Shown here: piece after piece, positions 29,241 through 38,575 of the stretch
How the letters are laid out: every line of letters begins with the position of its first letter
How positions within the stretch are numbered: the stretch's first letter is position 1
Notes under the pieces: generated by a model
Seen by the model: the letters and a program-made list of their open reading frames with translations, nothing else
Database searches by the model: none
Told to the model about the DNA's origin: nothing
Assembly: GCA_020832285.1 (NCBI GenBank)
Contig: JAFIFB010000129.1
Span: 1 to 64,000, forward strand
DNA: 64,000 nucleotides
Source: Balneolaceae bacterium
GTDB lineage: Bacteria; Bacteroidota; Rhodothermia; Balneolales; Balneolaceae
Direction of reading: 5' to 3'
Made by a program: the position numbers and the translations under genes

Positions 29241-30032
29241 CTAACTCTTTACATTTTTATAGTATTGCGCAGACAGATGAATACCACACTCCGTTTTTTC
29301 CCGGTTTTTCCACCGTCCGTTTCGCTCATCTTCCTGGTGGTTATCAATCGGCTGCGTGCAGGGAATACAGCCAATAGTTGGGTAACCGTGGTCGTGCAGT
29401 GGATTATAAGGAAGATCGTACCTTTCGATATAATCCCATACATCGTCCCGGTTCCAGTTCGCTAACGGATTAATTTTTACCACTTCGTTCAGCGGATCCC
29501 ACTCAAAAATTTCGGTCTGCTTACGTGTGTCAGACTGGCTTCGCCGGATACCTGTAACCCATGCTTTTTTATCGGCCAGATAATTCTTGAGCGGAAGCAC
29601 TTTTCTCAAATAGCAGCATTTATCGGGATCACTTTTCCATAGTTCATCACCAAACTGCTCTGACTGGTCATCCAGTGTAAGTGATGCATTTACACGCTTA
29701 ATATTCAGACCAAACCTTTCTTCGAGATCATCGCGCAGTTTATAGGTTTCGTTAAATAAAAGATGTGTATCAAGGTAAAATACGGTTAAGGGAATCTGAT
29801 GTGTTACCAGTGTATGAATCAATAGCACACCAGATGGACCAAAACCCGTTCCCATAACCATCTCATTGCCAAACTGGCGGTAACCCCACTCCAGAATTTC
29901 ATGAGGCTGGCTGTCTTTAAAACGGGCGTTCAGACCGTCCAAATCGTCATAAGAAATGTTGTCCATCTTACTGTTTCCGTTTGCGACAAGCTGTGTTTGT
30001 GAAAAATCGATCAATCCGTCAATAACATTCAT
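29241..30032 (-). CDS. cysH: Assimilatory adenylyl-sulfate (APS) reductase, CysH family
   Basis: This 263-residue reductase converts activated sulfate to sulfite with thioredoxin or glutathione. The paired cysteine motifs DKCCYL (C139, C140) and IGCIPC (C222, C225) bind a 4Fe-4S cluster and mark APS- rather than PAPS-reducing enzymes. The catalytic Cys lies in KTECGIH (C249). The ATG at 30032 with AGG upstream is preferred. A TTG at 30062 would overlap the cobA stop by 8 bases and cannot be excluded. ATP sulfurylase is not in the window. Confidence 0.93.
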   Translation of the reverse strand: MNVIDGLIDFSQTQLVANGNSKMDNISYDDLDGLNARFKDSQPHEILEWGYRQFGNEMVMGTGFGPSGVLLIHTLVTHQIPLTVFYLDTHLLFNETYKLRDDLEERFGLNIKRVNASLTLDDQSEQFGDELWKSDPDKCCYLRKVLPLKNYLADKKAWVTGIRRSQSDTRKQTEIFEWDPLNEVVKINPLANWNRDDVWDYIERYDLPYNPLHDHGYPTIGCIPCTQPIDNHQEDERNGRWKNREKTECGIHLSAQYYKNVKS

Positions 30033-30054
30033 GATTTCAGGCCTGTTTATGATT

Positions 30055-30867
30055 TTATCCAACTACTGCACTTTGTATTTCAGTTTCTTTATTTATATCT
30101 ACATCAACCGGTTCGGTAAACCAGGCAAGGGTGTCAGCCATCGATGCCAGTTCTCCGATTATGATTGTTGCTGGTGGTGTCAGGTATTGAGCCTTATCGA
30201 TAATCGTTTCCAGCGTGCCGGTAATCGTAATCTGATTTTTATATGAAGCTTTTTCAACGATAGCGACCGGAGTCTCAGGCTTTCTGCCCAGAAGAACAAG
30301 CTGTGTGACAATAAGCTCCAGGTTTTTCATTCCCATCAGAACCACCAGAGTATCGGCATGTGCAATGTGCTGCCAGTTCTTAAAAAGGTCTTTTTTATCG
30401 CGCGTATATCCTGTTACCACGGTAAAAGAGCGGGCTTTGCCCCTGTGTGTGACCGGAATACCTGCATAGGCAGGTGCTGCAAGTGCACTGCTGATACCGG
30501 GAACGATCTCGAAAGGAATCTTCTCTTTAGCCAGCGCTTCGCACTCCTCACCACCCCGTCCAAAGACAAATGGGTCGCCCCCTTTCAGGCGCACAACCAC
30601 TTTTCCTTCTTTTGCTTTAGCCACAATAATGCCATTAATCTGCTCCTGCGAAACCGATGGTTTGCCGGGCCTTTTACCAACATAAATACGCTCGGAATTT
30701 ACCGGTGCGTATGATAGCAGCTCAGGGTTAACAAGGCGGTCATAAATAAGAACCTGAGATTTTTTGATGGTGTTAATTCCCCTTAGTGTAATCAGGTCGG
30801 GGTCTCCCGGCCCGGCACCTACCAGGTAAACTGTTCCATTTCGTTGAAATTGATTTCTGTTAATCAC
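30055..30867 (-). CDS. cobA: Uroporphyrinogen-III C-methyltransferase (SUMT)
   Basis: This 270-residue SAM-dependent enzyme methylates uroporphyrinogen III twice to precorrin-2, the first step toward siroheme. Motifs are GTVYLVGAGPGDPDLITLRG, VRLKGGDPFVFGRGGEE and GIPVTHRG. It lies between sulfite reductase and APS reductase, both in the same operon; siroheme is the cofactor of the sulfite reductase. Confidence 0.95.
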   Translation of the reverse strand: MINRNQFQRNGTVYLVGAGPGDPDLITLRGINTIKKSQVLIYDRLVNPELLSYAPVNSERIYVGKRPGKPSVSQEQINGIIVAKAKEGKVVVRLKGGDPFVFGRGGEECEALAKEKIPFEIVPGISSALAAPAYAGIPVTHRGKARSFTVVTGYTRDKKDLFKNWQHIAHADTLVVLMGMKNLELIVTQLVLLGRKPETPVAIVEKASYKNQITITGTLETIIDKAQYLTPPATIIIGELASMADTLAWFTEPVDVDINKETEIQSAVVG

Positions 30868-30898
30868 TTTTCTTTATTTATTTGTTAAATCCTCAGTT

Positions 30899-32569
30899 CT
30901 AAACGGCCACTTCTTCGACCTGACCAATAACCTCACGCTCCCAGTAATCGCCGAATGATTCACCATTTTTCCTGTTCACACTATATCTTTCAAGCAGTGG
31001 ACGCACTTCACTTACCAGTTCTTCAAGAGGCACAAGCTCTTTATAGAGTTTGTTCAGCCGGGTACCTGATGGGTCTCCGCCAATAAAAATGGAATATTTG
31101 TTTAGCGATTGTCCCACAAAACCGATGTCTGCGACATAAGGACGTGCACAGCCGTTGGGGCAGCCGGTCATACGAACGGAGAGTTTTTCATCTTCCAGTC
31201 CCAGTTCGTTAACCACTTTTTCAAAGTCGCGGATTATATCGGGAAATACTCTTTCAGATTCGGTAATTGCCAGTCCGCAGGTGGGCATTGCGGGGCAGGC
31301 CATTGAAAGCTTTAATAAATTAGAATAATCCTCACCCCAAACTATACCATAACTCTTTAACTGCTCTTCTACCCCTTTTTTGTCTTCTTCGCTGATATTT
31401 GTCAAAAGCAGGTTGTGATTCGGAGTGAATCTGACTTCTGGTTTAAACTTCTCGATCGTTTCCCGGAGTCCTGTTTTTAACTGACGGTTTTCATCATCTT
31501 TGATGCGGCCATTTTCGATGGAAAGGCCTAAAAACCACTTGCCGTCGGATTGTTTATTCCATCCCAGGTAAAGATCGAGCTCAAATTTTGGTATCTCTTT
31601 AAATGGATCTAACTGGTATCCAATACGGCTCTCCAGTTCCTTTTTAAACTTATCTATACCCCATTTATCCACCAGATATTTCATGCGAGCCACTTTACGG
31701 TTTTTACGCTCGCCATTATCACGCTGGATGGCAATAATTGCCTTCACTACTTCAAGAACTTTATCAGATGTGATGTATCCTAAATGATCACCAAGACGCG
31801 GAAATGTGTTCGCTTTACGATGATGCATACCCATTCCACCGCCAACAACCACATTAAATCCTTTGATTTTGTGATCCTCATCAAATATTGCTACCAGCCC
31901 GATATCCTGTGTGTAAAGATCGATACTGTTATCACCCGGAAGAGCAACACCAATTTTGAACTTACGCGGCAAATATGATTTTCCATAAAGAGGCTCTCCA
32001 ACTTCTACTTCTTCCTCGCCACTGTAAATTTTTTCGCCATCCAGCCATAATTCATGGTATGCATTGGTTGCAGGCAACAGTTCATCGGAAAGCTGATCGG
32101 CAAAAAATTGAACCTGTTCTTGTCTACCGTCTACATCGGGAACCGGAGTTGCCATGACATTTCTCACAATATCACCACAGGCACCAATTGTTGAAATCAT
32201 CGATTGGTGCAAATCACTTAATGTGCTTTTCAACTCTTTTTTGATAATTCCGTAAAGCTGAAAGGTCTGTCGTGTGGTCGCGCGAATAGTATGATCTCCA
32301 TAGCGATCGGCAATGTCATCAATGGCAAGATATTGCTCAGCAGTAATTTTTCCAGCAGGTATACGTCCGCGAATCATAAACATGTAATGTCTGTCTCTGC
32401 CTTTTCGAAGATCCCGGTCATCCTGCTGGTACGAACCGTGAAACTTTAAAATCTGATAAGCTTCCTTGCTAATGAAAGGTTCATCATTTTTCATTTCATC
32501 GGCAAGAGGGCCTCGCAAATAATTACTGTCTTCTTTTATGACTTCAACTTTACTTTTTTTGGTGCTCAT
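30899..32569 (-). CDS. cysI: Assimilatory sulfite reductase, siroheme/4Fe-4S hemoprotein (CysI type)
   Basis: This 556-residue protein reduces sulfite to sulfide with six electrons. Two pseudo-symmetric halves are visible, each with a ferredoxin-like and a siroheme-binding part. Cluster ligands are C425 and C431 (CPAMPTC) and C470 and C474 (CPNGC). Siroheme-contacting basic residues lie around RATTRQTFQLYG and MGMHHRK. The N terminus EDSNYLRGPL is typical of CysI. No CysJ flavoprotein is encoded nearby, so electrons must come from ferredoxin or a flavoprotein elsewhere. A strong hairpin lies between it and the sulfurtransferase gene. Confidence 0.94.
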   Translation of the reverse strand: MSTKKSKVEVIKEDSNYLRGPLADEMKNDEPFISKEAYQILKFHGSYQQDDRDLRKGRDRHYMFMIRGRIPAGKITAEQYLAIDDIADRYGDHTIRATTRQTFQLYGIIKKELKSTLSDLHQSMISTIGACGDIVRNVMATPVPDVDGRQEQVQFFADQLSDELLPATNAYHELWLDGEKIYSGEEEVEVGEPLYGKSYLPRKFKIGVALPGDNSIDLYTQDIGLVAIFDEDHKIKGFNVVVGGGMGMHHRKANTFPRLGDHLGYITSDKVLEVVKAIIAIQRDNGERKNRKVARMKYLVDKWGIDKFKKELESRIGYQLDPFKEIPKFELDLYLGWNKQSDGKWFLGLSIENGRIKDDENRQLKTGLRETIEKFKPEVRFTPNHNLLLTNISEEDKKGVEEQLKSYGIVWGEDYSNLLKLSMACPAMPTCGLAITESERVFPDIIRDFEKVVNELGLEDEKLSVRMTGCPNGCARPYVADIGFVGQSLNKYSIFIGGDPSGTRLNKLYKELVPLEELVSEVRPLLERYSVNRKNGESFGDYWEREVIGQVEEVAV

Positions 32570-32584
32570 AATAAATGTAAGGGT

Positions 32585-32619
32585 AATTCCTCCGGAGCTG
32601 TTTTAACTCCGGAGGAATT
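32585..32619 (-). promoter_or_regulatory. Perfect 13-bp intercistronic hairpin in the sulfur operon
   Basis: AATTCCTCCGGAG (32585-32597) and CTCCGGAGGAATT (32607-32619) form perfect inverted arms around a 9-base loop between the sulfurtransferase stop and the sulfite reductase start. There is no U tract on the - strand, so it is unlikely to terminate this operon; processing, mRNA stabilisation or control of downstream translation is more likely. Confidence 0.6.
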
Positions 32620-32636
32620 AATTTTTCTATTTTAAG

Positions 32637-33479
32637 TTATCGTTCAATTGGTGCATCAATCAGGTTGCCCCATTCTGTCCACGAACCGTCGTAATTGCGA
32701 ACATTTGGAAAATCGAGCAGCTCCTTTAAGACAAACCAGGAGTGCGCAGACCTCTCCCCGATTCGGCAGTAAGAAATGATATCCTTATCCGGTGTAATGC
32801 CTTCTGCTTCGTATAAAGCTTTAAGTTCTTCTTTTGATTTAAAGGTTCCGTCGTCGTTCACGGCTTTCGACCAGGGAATATTTTTTGCCCCGGGTATGTG
32901 ACCGGCGCGCTGGGAAAGTTCATCCAGCCCGGGTGGTGCCAGGATTTTTCCTGTAAATTCATCAGGTGAACGAACATCGACCAAACCGTGTGCCTGGCTT
33001 CCCAATGTCTCAGCAACATCATCGCGGAAAGCTCTGTACTCTTCATTGATCTCCCCGATTTTGTACTCAGCCGGTTCAACTTCAGTTGTTTCGGTGGTCA
33101 GTTCACGATTTTCGGTTTCCCATTTTTTTCGTCCGCCATCCAGAATTCGTACATCATCGTGGCCATAATACTTCAACAGCCAATATGCCCATGCGGCAAA
33201 CCAGTTGTTATTGTCGCCATAGAGAATGATGGTGGTGTCATTACTGATTCCGGATTTCGAGAGCAATGTCTCAAAATCTTCTTTGGAAGCGATAGTGCGG
33301 CGCAATTGATCCTGCAGCTCGGTTTTCCAGTTCCATCCGATGGCTCCGGGAATATGTCCCGAATCATAGGATCTTGTATTCACATCTACTTCTACTAACC
33401 GGACTCCGGTATTCTCAAGGTGCCCTGCGGCCCATTCAGTTGTTACTACTACTTTTGATTTTGTTAGTGTTTCAGGCAT
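32637..33479 (-). CDS. Rhodanese-type thiosulfate/3-mercaptopyruvate sulfurtransferase
   Basis: This 280-residue two-domain rhodanese has an inactive N-terminal domain (about 10-140) and an active C-terminal domain (about 145-280). The catalytic loop reads YCRIGERSAH with C238. The CRIGERS loop is characteristic of SseA/CysA2-type thiosulfate sulfurtransferases, which move sulfane sulfur to cyanide or other thiol acceptors. It is the first structural gene of the sulfur-assimilation operon and is preceded by the Cys-rich leader and attenuator, with 77 bases between terminator and start codon. Confidence 0.92.
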   Translation of the reverse strand: MPETLTKSKVVVTTEWAAGHLENTGVRLVEVDVNTRSYDSGHIPGAIGWNWKTELQDQLRRTIASKEDFETLLSKSGISNDTTIILYGDNNNWFAAWAYWLLKYYGHDDVRILDGGRKKWETENRELTTETTEVEPAEYKIGEINEEYRAFRDDVAETLGSQAHGLVDVRSPDEFTGKILAPPGLDELSQRAGHIPGAKNIPWSKAVNDDGTFKSKEELKALYEAEGITPDKDIISYCRIGERSAHSWFVLKELLDFPNVRNYDGSWTEWGNLIDAPIER

Positions 33480-33556
33480 TTCTGTTAAACTTTGTGTTTT
33501 TGATTATTGACGAGTGCGTGATTTCACAAAGCCATACCTGATTCAGGGACACAGGC

Positions 33557-33592
33557 AAAAAAAAAGCCCACTACCTGAATCAGGTAGTGGGC
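33557..33592 (-). terminator. Attenuator terminator in the leader of the sulfur operon
   Basis: Read on the - strand, GCCCACTACCTGA (33592-33580) pairs perfectly with TCAGGTAGTGGGC (33578-33566) across one unpaired base and is followed by nine T (33565-33557). It lies between the leader ORF and the first structural gene, inside the transcript rather than at its end, so it can only act as a conditional stop. Its mirror-symmetric T/A tracts would also let it work on the + strand. Confidence 0.9.
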
Positions 33593-33647
33593 TTTTTTCT
33601 CGAAAACTCTTCGTCAGAATTTAATTGAACATTTCGCTCCACTACCT
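33582..33647 (-). promoter_or_regulatory. Predicted antiterminator pairing overlapping the leader ORF
   Basis: The leader ORF contains AGGTAGTGG (33647-33639), identical to nine bases of the terminator 3' arm. It can therefore pair perfectly with CCACTACCT (33590-33582) in the terminator 5' arm and prevent terminator formation. A third element, CCTGAATCAGG (33547-33537), is complementary to the terminator apex. The complementarity is directly visible; the regulatory switch is inferred. Confidence 0.7.
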
Positions 33648-33694
33648 TTCGGCATACACATACAACACATCATAGCACAACAAGTGTGCATCAT
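33614..33694 (-). CDS. Cysteine/methionine-rich leader peptide of the sulfur-assimilation operon
   Basis: This is a 26-residue ORF beginning MMHTCCAMMCCMCM and ending at TGA. Six of its 26 residues are Cys (5, 6, 10, 11, 13, 22) and six are Met (1, 2, 8, 9, 12, 14). All Cys codons are TGT. It lies immediately upstream of an intrinsic terminator in front of genes for sulfide production, and includes the 9-base antiterminator strand in codons 16-19. This matches a transcription-attenuation leader whose ribosome would stall when Cys-tRNA is scarce. Cys-rich leader ORFs are known as attenuators in mycobacteria; I know of none described in this group. A tiny metal-binding protein is an alternative reading. 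Confidence 0.75.
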   Translation of the reverse strand: MMHTCCAMMCCMCMPKGSGAKCSIKF

Positions 33695-34066
33695 GTAGCA
33701 GATAGCGGAATTAAAATGTTGGGTATTCATCAATTTTTTTATTCTTTCAGTTCCTTTATTCTGAACTGTGTTAATGTTAGTGACTTTATCCGATTAAATC
33801 AAAAATAAATGAAAGAATTTTCTTTCGCTTTTATAATAAATTCCAAATACCACAATAAAAAGAAAAAAAAGCGCTTACAGGCTTACAATAAGTAAACCAA
33901 TTAAGCTGTATTTATCTTGAAATCAGACCTGGTAGTCTTATAATCAGTTAACTTACTACTCCATGTTGTGCGTGTATGAATGAAAATAAGCGAGTGATAC
34001 TACATTTGGTTCACAACGCTGACAGATCCGATGGGCACCTGTCAGGTTGTTTGATACGACACGACA
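33695..34066. other. 5' leader/promoter region of the sulfur operon with two palindromes
   Basis: This 372-base AT-rich gap should contain the promoter for the sulfur operon on the - strand; I could not fix a convincing -33/-7 pair. It includes CAGTTC (33748-33753)/GAACTG (33763-33768), a possible operator or leader hairpin, and the dispersed CTGACAG palindrome described separately. No ORF is supported. Confidence 0.5.
34019..34045. repeat. Dispersed CTGACAG...CTGTCAG palindrome, copy 1
   Basis: CTGACAG (34019-34025) and CTGTCAG (34039-34045) flank ATCCGATGGGCAC. A related copy with a similar spacer lies at 55351-55377. It sits just downstream of the YicG-like gene. Because the spacer is also similar between copies, this looks like a small dispersed repeat family rather than chance. 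Confidence 0.5.
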
Positions 34067-34699
34067 TTATCTGACCGGATTCTCACTGAATCTCGGAAGT
34101 CCAAGTTCGTATTTTACGGAAATTACGCGAATCAGAATAATTACAGCTATGCCCAGGATCTGTGCGACAAACAGAGAATCAAAATATTGCAGTATCAAAA
34201 GAAAGAGAATACCACCGGTAATGGCGGCCATTGCATACACTTCTTTTTGAAAAATAAGCGGCTTATCACCAGCTAAAACATCTCTCAGAACTCCTCCAAA
34301 ACATCCGGTTATCACACCCAGAGCAACAGATACACCACCACTCATACCTACCTCAAGTGCAATTTGGGCTCCCATCACAGTAAAAAGTCCAAGGCCGGCA
34401 GCATCAAAGGTAAAGAGCCAGCCCTCCAGTTTATTCATTCTGTGATAAACCGCCAGGCTAAATATGAATCCGGTTGTTGCTGAAGTGATGGCCAGTGTAT
34501 CTGTCAGCCAGTTTACAGGCAAGTTGCCGATCAGAAGATCCCGGATAGTACCACCCCCTATGGCTGTAACAAATGCCAGAACAAAAATACCGAAAATATC
34601 AAAACGTTTCCGGATAGCTGCCATCGCACCCGAAACGGCAAATGCAAACGTTCCGGCTGCTTCAATCATCAATAGAAATGTATCACCGGGAATTTCCAT
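34067..34699 (-). CDS. YicG/UPF0126-type membrane channel protein (TRIC family)
   Basis: This 210-residue protein has about seven hydrophobic helices arranged as two similar halves. The first half carries AIGGGTIRDLLIG and the second CFGGVLRDVLAG, the paired Gly-rich G-x-x-R-D motifs of UPF0126. Homologues are described as glycine transporters or TRIC-like cation channels. It is upstream of the sulfur operon on the same strand but separated by 587 bases from the sulfurtransferase gene. Confidence 0.9.
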   Translation of the reverse strand: MEIPGDTFLLMIEAAGTFAFAVSGAMAAIRKRFDIFGIFVLAFVTAIGGGTIRDLLIGNLPVNWLTDTLAITSATTGFIFSLAVYHRMNKLEGWLFTFDAAGLGLFTVMGAQIALEVGMSGGVSVALGVITGCFGGVLRDVLAGDKPLIFQKEVYAMAAITGGILFLLILQYFDSLFVAQILGIAVIILIRVISVKYELGLPRFSENPVR

Positions 34700-34739
34700 A
34701 TTTTCATTTTTGAGCTGGCAGCTTGGATTAAACTACATT

Positions 34740-36449
34740 TTAATACCCGGCAGCCTGTCCATCTTTTCGGGAGTCAGACGCACCGTAATAAAAAGTGCCA
34801 TCGAACAAAATTCCCTGAAAGCCACCGAACCTTTCAAACCCATACTTCACATCGTGACCCATTTTAAGGAGTGAGCGAACTGTTTCATAGCTGAAACCGG
34901 ACTCCAGTTCCACAGCTCCTTCACCACCACCTGCATGACGGATTCGCGGCGCATCGCTTGCTTCCTGGAGGTTCATCCCAAAATCCACAACGTTCATTAC
35001 GATCTGTACATGGCCCTGAGGCTGCATATCTCCGCCAGTCAGCCCAAAACTTATGTACGGCTCCCCATCTTTGGTTACAAAGGCCGGAATAATCGTGTGG
35101 AAGGGTCTTTTGCCCGGTTCAAACGTATTTACGTGGCCTTCTTCCAGGGTGAATCCGGTACCCCGGTTTTGAAGAGGAAAACCCAGCCCGGGCGGGGTAA
35201 TAAGCGACCCGAACAGCCAGGAATTACTTTGGATCAGCGATACCATATTCCCGTCGCCATCGGCTACAGTCAGATAGATGGTATGGCTGTCTGCTTCAAG
35301 TCCCGGCCCGTAACTGCCCGTCCAGTCCTCCCTGATTTTTTGCCGTCTTTCATCCGCGTATTCTTTCGAGAGAAGCTCATCTACCGGAAGGTCGTTGAAA
35401 TCGGGATCTCCGTAAAAAGTTTGCAGATCGGCGTATGCGATTTTTTTTGCTTCCGAGAAATAGTGGATATGCTCCGGACTGCCGAAACCATATTTCGCCA
35501 GATCGTAACCCTCCAGAATGTTAAGCATCTGTAAAACAGACATCCCCTGAGTAGGCGGCGGAATCTGCCAAACATCATATCCGCGATAATTAACCGAAAT
35601 CGGATCAACCCATTCAGATGAATGGGTTTCAAGATCTTCCATCGATAAAAACCCGCCTTTTTCCTGAATATGTTCGGTGATTCTCTGCCCGATCTCTCCC
35701 CGGTAGAATGCATCCCTGCCGCCTTCGGCCAGAATTTCCAGTGTAATGGCAAGATCTTCGTTCTTGAACAACTCTCCTTTTTTCGGGAAACGCCCCCTCT
35801 CACGATAAAGAGTGCTGAAATAGTCGAGTTGTTCCCATTCAAAATCATCGGACAAGCCGTAAAAACGGATCAGATCGCGATCCAGGAAATCCATCAGGTC
35901 GGCAATTTCAGCGTGCACAGCTACTCCCTGCCTTGCGTATTGAATCGCGGGGTTCAACAGAGCCTCAAAATCAATCCTTCCAAACTTATCATGCATTTCA
36001 AACCAGCCGTCAACAGCTCCCGGAACCGTTACGGCGTGAGGGCTTGAGGCTGATATGCTGCCAATTCCTTTTTCCAGGAAATAATCATAGGTCAGATTCT
36101 GTGGCGATTTTCCGCTTGCATTCAGTCCGTACAGTTTTTCATCATCTGCACTCCAGATGATGGCGAACAGATCTCCGCCAAGCCCGTTCATGGCCGGGTC
36201 AGCAAACCCAAGAAATGCATTGGCTGCAATGGCGGCATCCACAGCACTGCCGCCCTGTTTCAGAATATCCACAGCAATCTGACTGGCAAGCGGATGATTC
36301 GTAGCCGCCATTCCATTTTTTGTAATTACTTCTGAACGGGTTTCAAAGAGTTCGCCCGAAAGACGATCCTGGGCCTGCATATCGGCTGAAAAAAGGATTA
36401 GAATAGTACAAACGGTGTAATTGATGACAAAAAAGAGAGACTTGTACAT
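34740..36449 (-). CDS. ggt: Gamma-glutamyltransferase (secreted)
   Basis: This 569-residue N-terminal-nucleophile hydrolase cleaves gamma-glutamyl bonds of glutathione and related compounds. A signal peptide (about 1-26, ending QAQ) predicts periplasmic location. The mature proenzyme shows GGSAVDAAIAANA and NGLGGDLF. The autoprocessing site is SHTIYLTVADGDGN, with the Thr spaced seven residues before Asp as in E. coli GGT. Glycine-rich GLTGGDMQPQGH completes the active site. Release of cysteinylglycine would feed sulfur metabolism encoded next to it, an inferred connection. Confidence 0.93.
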   Translation of the reverse strand: MYKSLFFVINYTVCTILILFSADMQAQDRLSGELFETRSEVITKNGMAATNHPLASQIAVDILKQGGSAVDAAIAANAFLGFADPAMNGLGGDLFAIIWSADDEKLYGLNASGKSPQNLTYDYFLEKGIGSISASSPHAVTVPGAVDGWFEMHDKFGRIDFEALLNPAIQYARQGVAVHAEIADLMDFLDRDLIRFYGLSDDFEWEQLDYFSTLYRERGRFPKKGELFKNEDLAITLEILAEGGRDAFYRGEIGQRITEHIQEKGGFLSMEDLETHSSEWVDPISVNYRGYDVWQIPPPTQGMSVLQMLNILEGYDLAKYGFGSPEHIHYFSEAKKIAYADLQTFYGDPDFNDLPVDELLSKEYADERRQKIREDWTGSYGPGLEADSHTIYLTVADGDGNMVSLIQSNSWLFGSLITPPGLGFPLQNRGTGFTLEEGHVNTFEPGKRPFHTIIPAFVTKDGEPYISFGLTGGDMQPQGHVQIVMNVVDFGMNLQEASDAPRIRHAGGGEGAVELESGFSYETVRSLLKMGHDVKYGFERFGGFQGILFDGTFYYGASDSRKDGQAAGY

Positions 36450-36664
36450 AAAATTTTATCAGGTTCAAACGGGATTACTTTCTCGAAGATCTGTTTTTAT
36501 CCTGAAAAAATCAGCTTTTCTGCAGATATTCAGCCAAAAAAGAAATCCCGAACAACAATCAGCCGTCCGGGATTTAGAATCCACATAATTGTGAATTTGA
36601 ATGTCTATATTTTTTTCGAATATGGACATTTTTCCAGCTGCGGAAATCAGTCAACCGAACGTTG

Positions 36665-38506
36665 TTAAACTTTTCGGTACAGGGGCCCAAACGCATTGCA
36701 CGCCCTGTAATCGGCGCTTTCGGAATCAGTGGTACCAAAAGCTGCCCAGGCACTTGGTCTGAAAACCCGTTCGTCGGGAACATTGTGCATCGAAACCGGA
36801 ATCTTCAGCATGGATGCCAACGCTATGAACGCCCCCCCAATATGGCCATAACTGATCACACCGTGATTGGATCCCCAGTTGTTCATCACGGTGTAGACCG
36901 AGTTGAAAGCGCCCGATCCTGTTACATTAGGAACAAACCAGGTGGTTGGCCAGGTAGGATCGGTACGACGGTTTAGCACATCATACACCTCATCAGGCAG
37001 ATCTACGGTAAATCCTTCAGCAATCTGCAACACCGGCCCCAGCCCTTTAATCAGGTTGATCCGCGTCATAGTTACCGGCATCTCCCCTTCTGTAAGAAAC
37101 TGTGAGGAGTATCCACCTCCGCGAAAATATTCCAGATTAGCTGGGCACCACCGAGTAGCTTCCAGGCAGTTCTCAGCTTCCTGTTCGCTGATTTCCCAAA
37201 ACGGTTTAATGACTGAATTGCCTTCTTGTTTTTGCCGTCCTGTACCATCGAGCGATGCTGAGCCGGAGTTCAAAAAATGAATGATTCCCCCGGATGCTTT
37301 TCCACTAAGTTCATGACCGGTTACGCGCTTCACCGAATCGGGACTCCAGTAGGTACGTATATCCCCGAAAATCGGAGCTGTGTTCGTCAGTTGATGCCCC
37401 ATCAGCATACAAACACCGTTGAGAGTATCATTCTCGGTTGCCACAATGAAGGGTTCGCGGATACCATTCCAATCAAATGATGAGTTGAGAATCGCCTCTG
37501 AAAAATCACCGTTTGGAAAGTGATCGGTCCACTGGCGCTGACCCTGAAAGCCAGAAGCAATCGCATTGCGCCCCAGTGCCTCTTCTTCATAACCGATCTC
37601 GTTCAGTTTTGGGTTGCCGATCATCAGGTCGCGGATAATCAGCGTCATCTTCACAACAATTTCCCAATTTTCATCTTTCTCTTCACGTGTTTGTTGTCTT
37701 TCCGGTGGGTTGATGTCTTCACCTTCTTTGCACTTCTCCTTCACCCAGGCCATCGCTTTTTCAAACTCTTCTTTATCGTAGATCTCTTCTTCAATCCTCC
37801 GAACCAGCTCGGTCATATCCACCGCTTCGCACCGCATTCCAAGGTAATCTTCAAAAAAATCTTCCTGGATCATCGAACCCACAATGCCCATCGAAACTGA
37901 ACCAATCGCCAGGTACGATTTGCCACGAATTTCTGCAACAGTGAGTCCCGCCTTCACAAATATCAGAATTTTTTCTTGTACATCTTCAGGTATCGAGGTA
38001 TCCCCGGCATCCTGCACTTCACTTCCATAGATGCTGAAGACTGGCAGCCCTTTTTGATCGTGTGCCGCTTTAGTGGCAGCAAGGTAGACTGCCCCGGGGC
38101 GTTCACTTCCATTGAAACCCCAGATCGCCTTTGGATATCCTGGATTCATATCCATTGTTTCGGAGCCGTAACACCAGCAGGGAGTCACCGTCAGTGATAA
38201 ACCAACGCCTTCCTCCTCAAACTTTTGTGCTGCCATGGCCGCTTCAGCCACTCCCCCAATGCAGGTATCTGCAATAACACACTCCACCGGTCTGCCATTG
38301 GTATGGCACACGTGCTCTGAAATAAAAGCTGCGGCTGATTTTGCCATTTTCATCGTCTGATCTTCCAGGGATTCCCGAACCCCTCGTCTTCGGCCGTCAA
38401 TAACAGGCCGGATACCGATCTTCGGAAGCCTGCCGATCAGTCTTTTTTTACCGGCATCAGATATGTTTGTTGAGTTCGCCTGTTTCATTTTATTTACTTC
38501 TGTCAT
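36665..38506 (-). CDS. fucI: L-fucose isomerase-family ketol isomerase
   Basis: This 613-residue protein has family length and matches L-fucose/D-arabinose isomerase, which converts the aldose to L-fuculose or D-ribulose. Mn2+ ligands can be placed in [10 protein letters not shown] (Glu), IFGDIRTYW (Asp) and SYGHIGG (His). The N-terminal [20 protein letters not shown] motif is typical. The gene follows the FGGY kinase on the same strand (69-base gap), forming an isomerase-kinase pair for deoxy-hexose or pentose use. No fuculose aldolase is in the window. Confidence 0.93.
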   Translation of the reverse strand: MTEVNKMKQANSTNISDAGKKRLIGRLPKIGIRPVIDGRRRGVRESLEDQTMKMAKSAAAFISEHVCHTNGRPVECVIADTCIGGVAEAAMAAQKFEEEGVGLSLTVTPCWCYGSETMDMNPGYPKAIWGFNGSERPGAVYLAATKAAHDQKGLPVFSIYGSEVQDAGDTSIPEDVQEKILIFVKAGLTVAEIRGKSYLAIGSVSMGIVGSMIQEDFFEDYLGMRCEAVDMTELVRRIEEEIYDKEEFEKAMAWVKEKCKEGEDINPPERQQTREEKDENWEIVVKMTLIIRDLMIGNPKLNEIGYEEEALGRNAIASGFQGQRQWTDHFPNGDFSEAILNSSFDWNGIREPFIVATENDTLNGVCMLMGHQLTNTAPIFGDIRTYWSPDSVKRVTGHELSGKASGGIIHFLNSGSASLDGTGRQKQEGNSVIKPFWEISEQEAENCLEATRWCPANLEYFRGGGYSSQFLTEGEMPVTMTRINLIKGLGPVLQIAEGFTVDLPDEVYDVLNRRTDPTWPTTWFVPNVTGSGAFNSVYTVMNNWGSNHGVISYGHIGGAFIALASMLKIPVSMHNVPDERVFRPSAWAAFGTTDSESADYRACNAFGPLYRKV

Positions 38507-38575
38507 GATTTTCTTCGTTTTTTTGTTGGGGTAAATATCTGGTATATAATCAGGAGAGCTGCTTTCAGGAGTGCT

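Noticed and set aside
33557-33700. SAM or other riboswitch in the leader of the sulfur operon.
   Set aside because: No conserved SAM-I, SAM-II or SAM-IV core could be recognised. The short ORF with Cys codons and alternative stems explains the region better.
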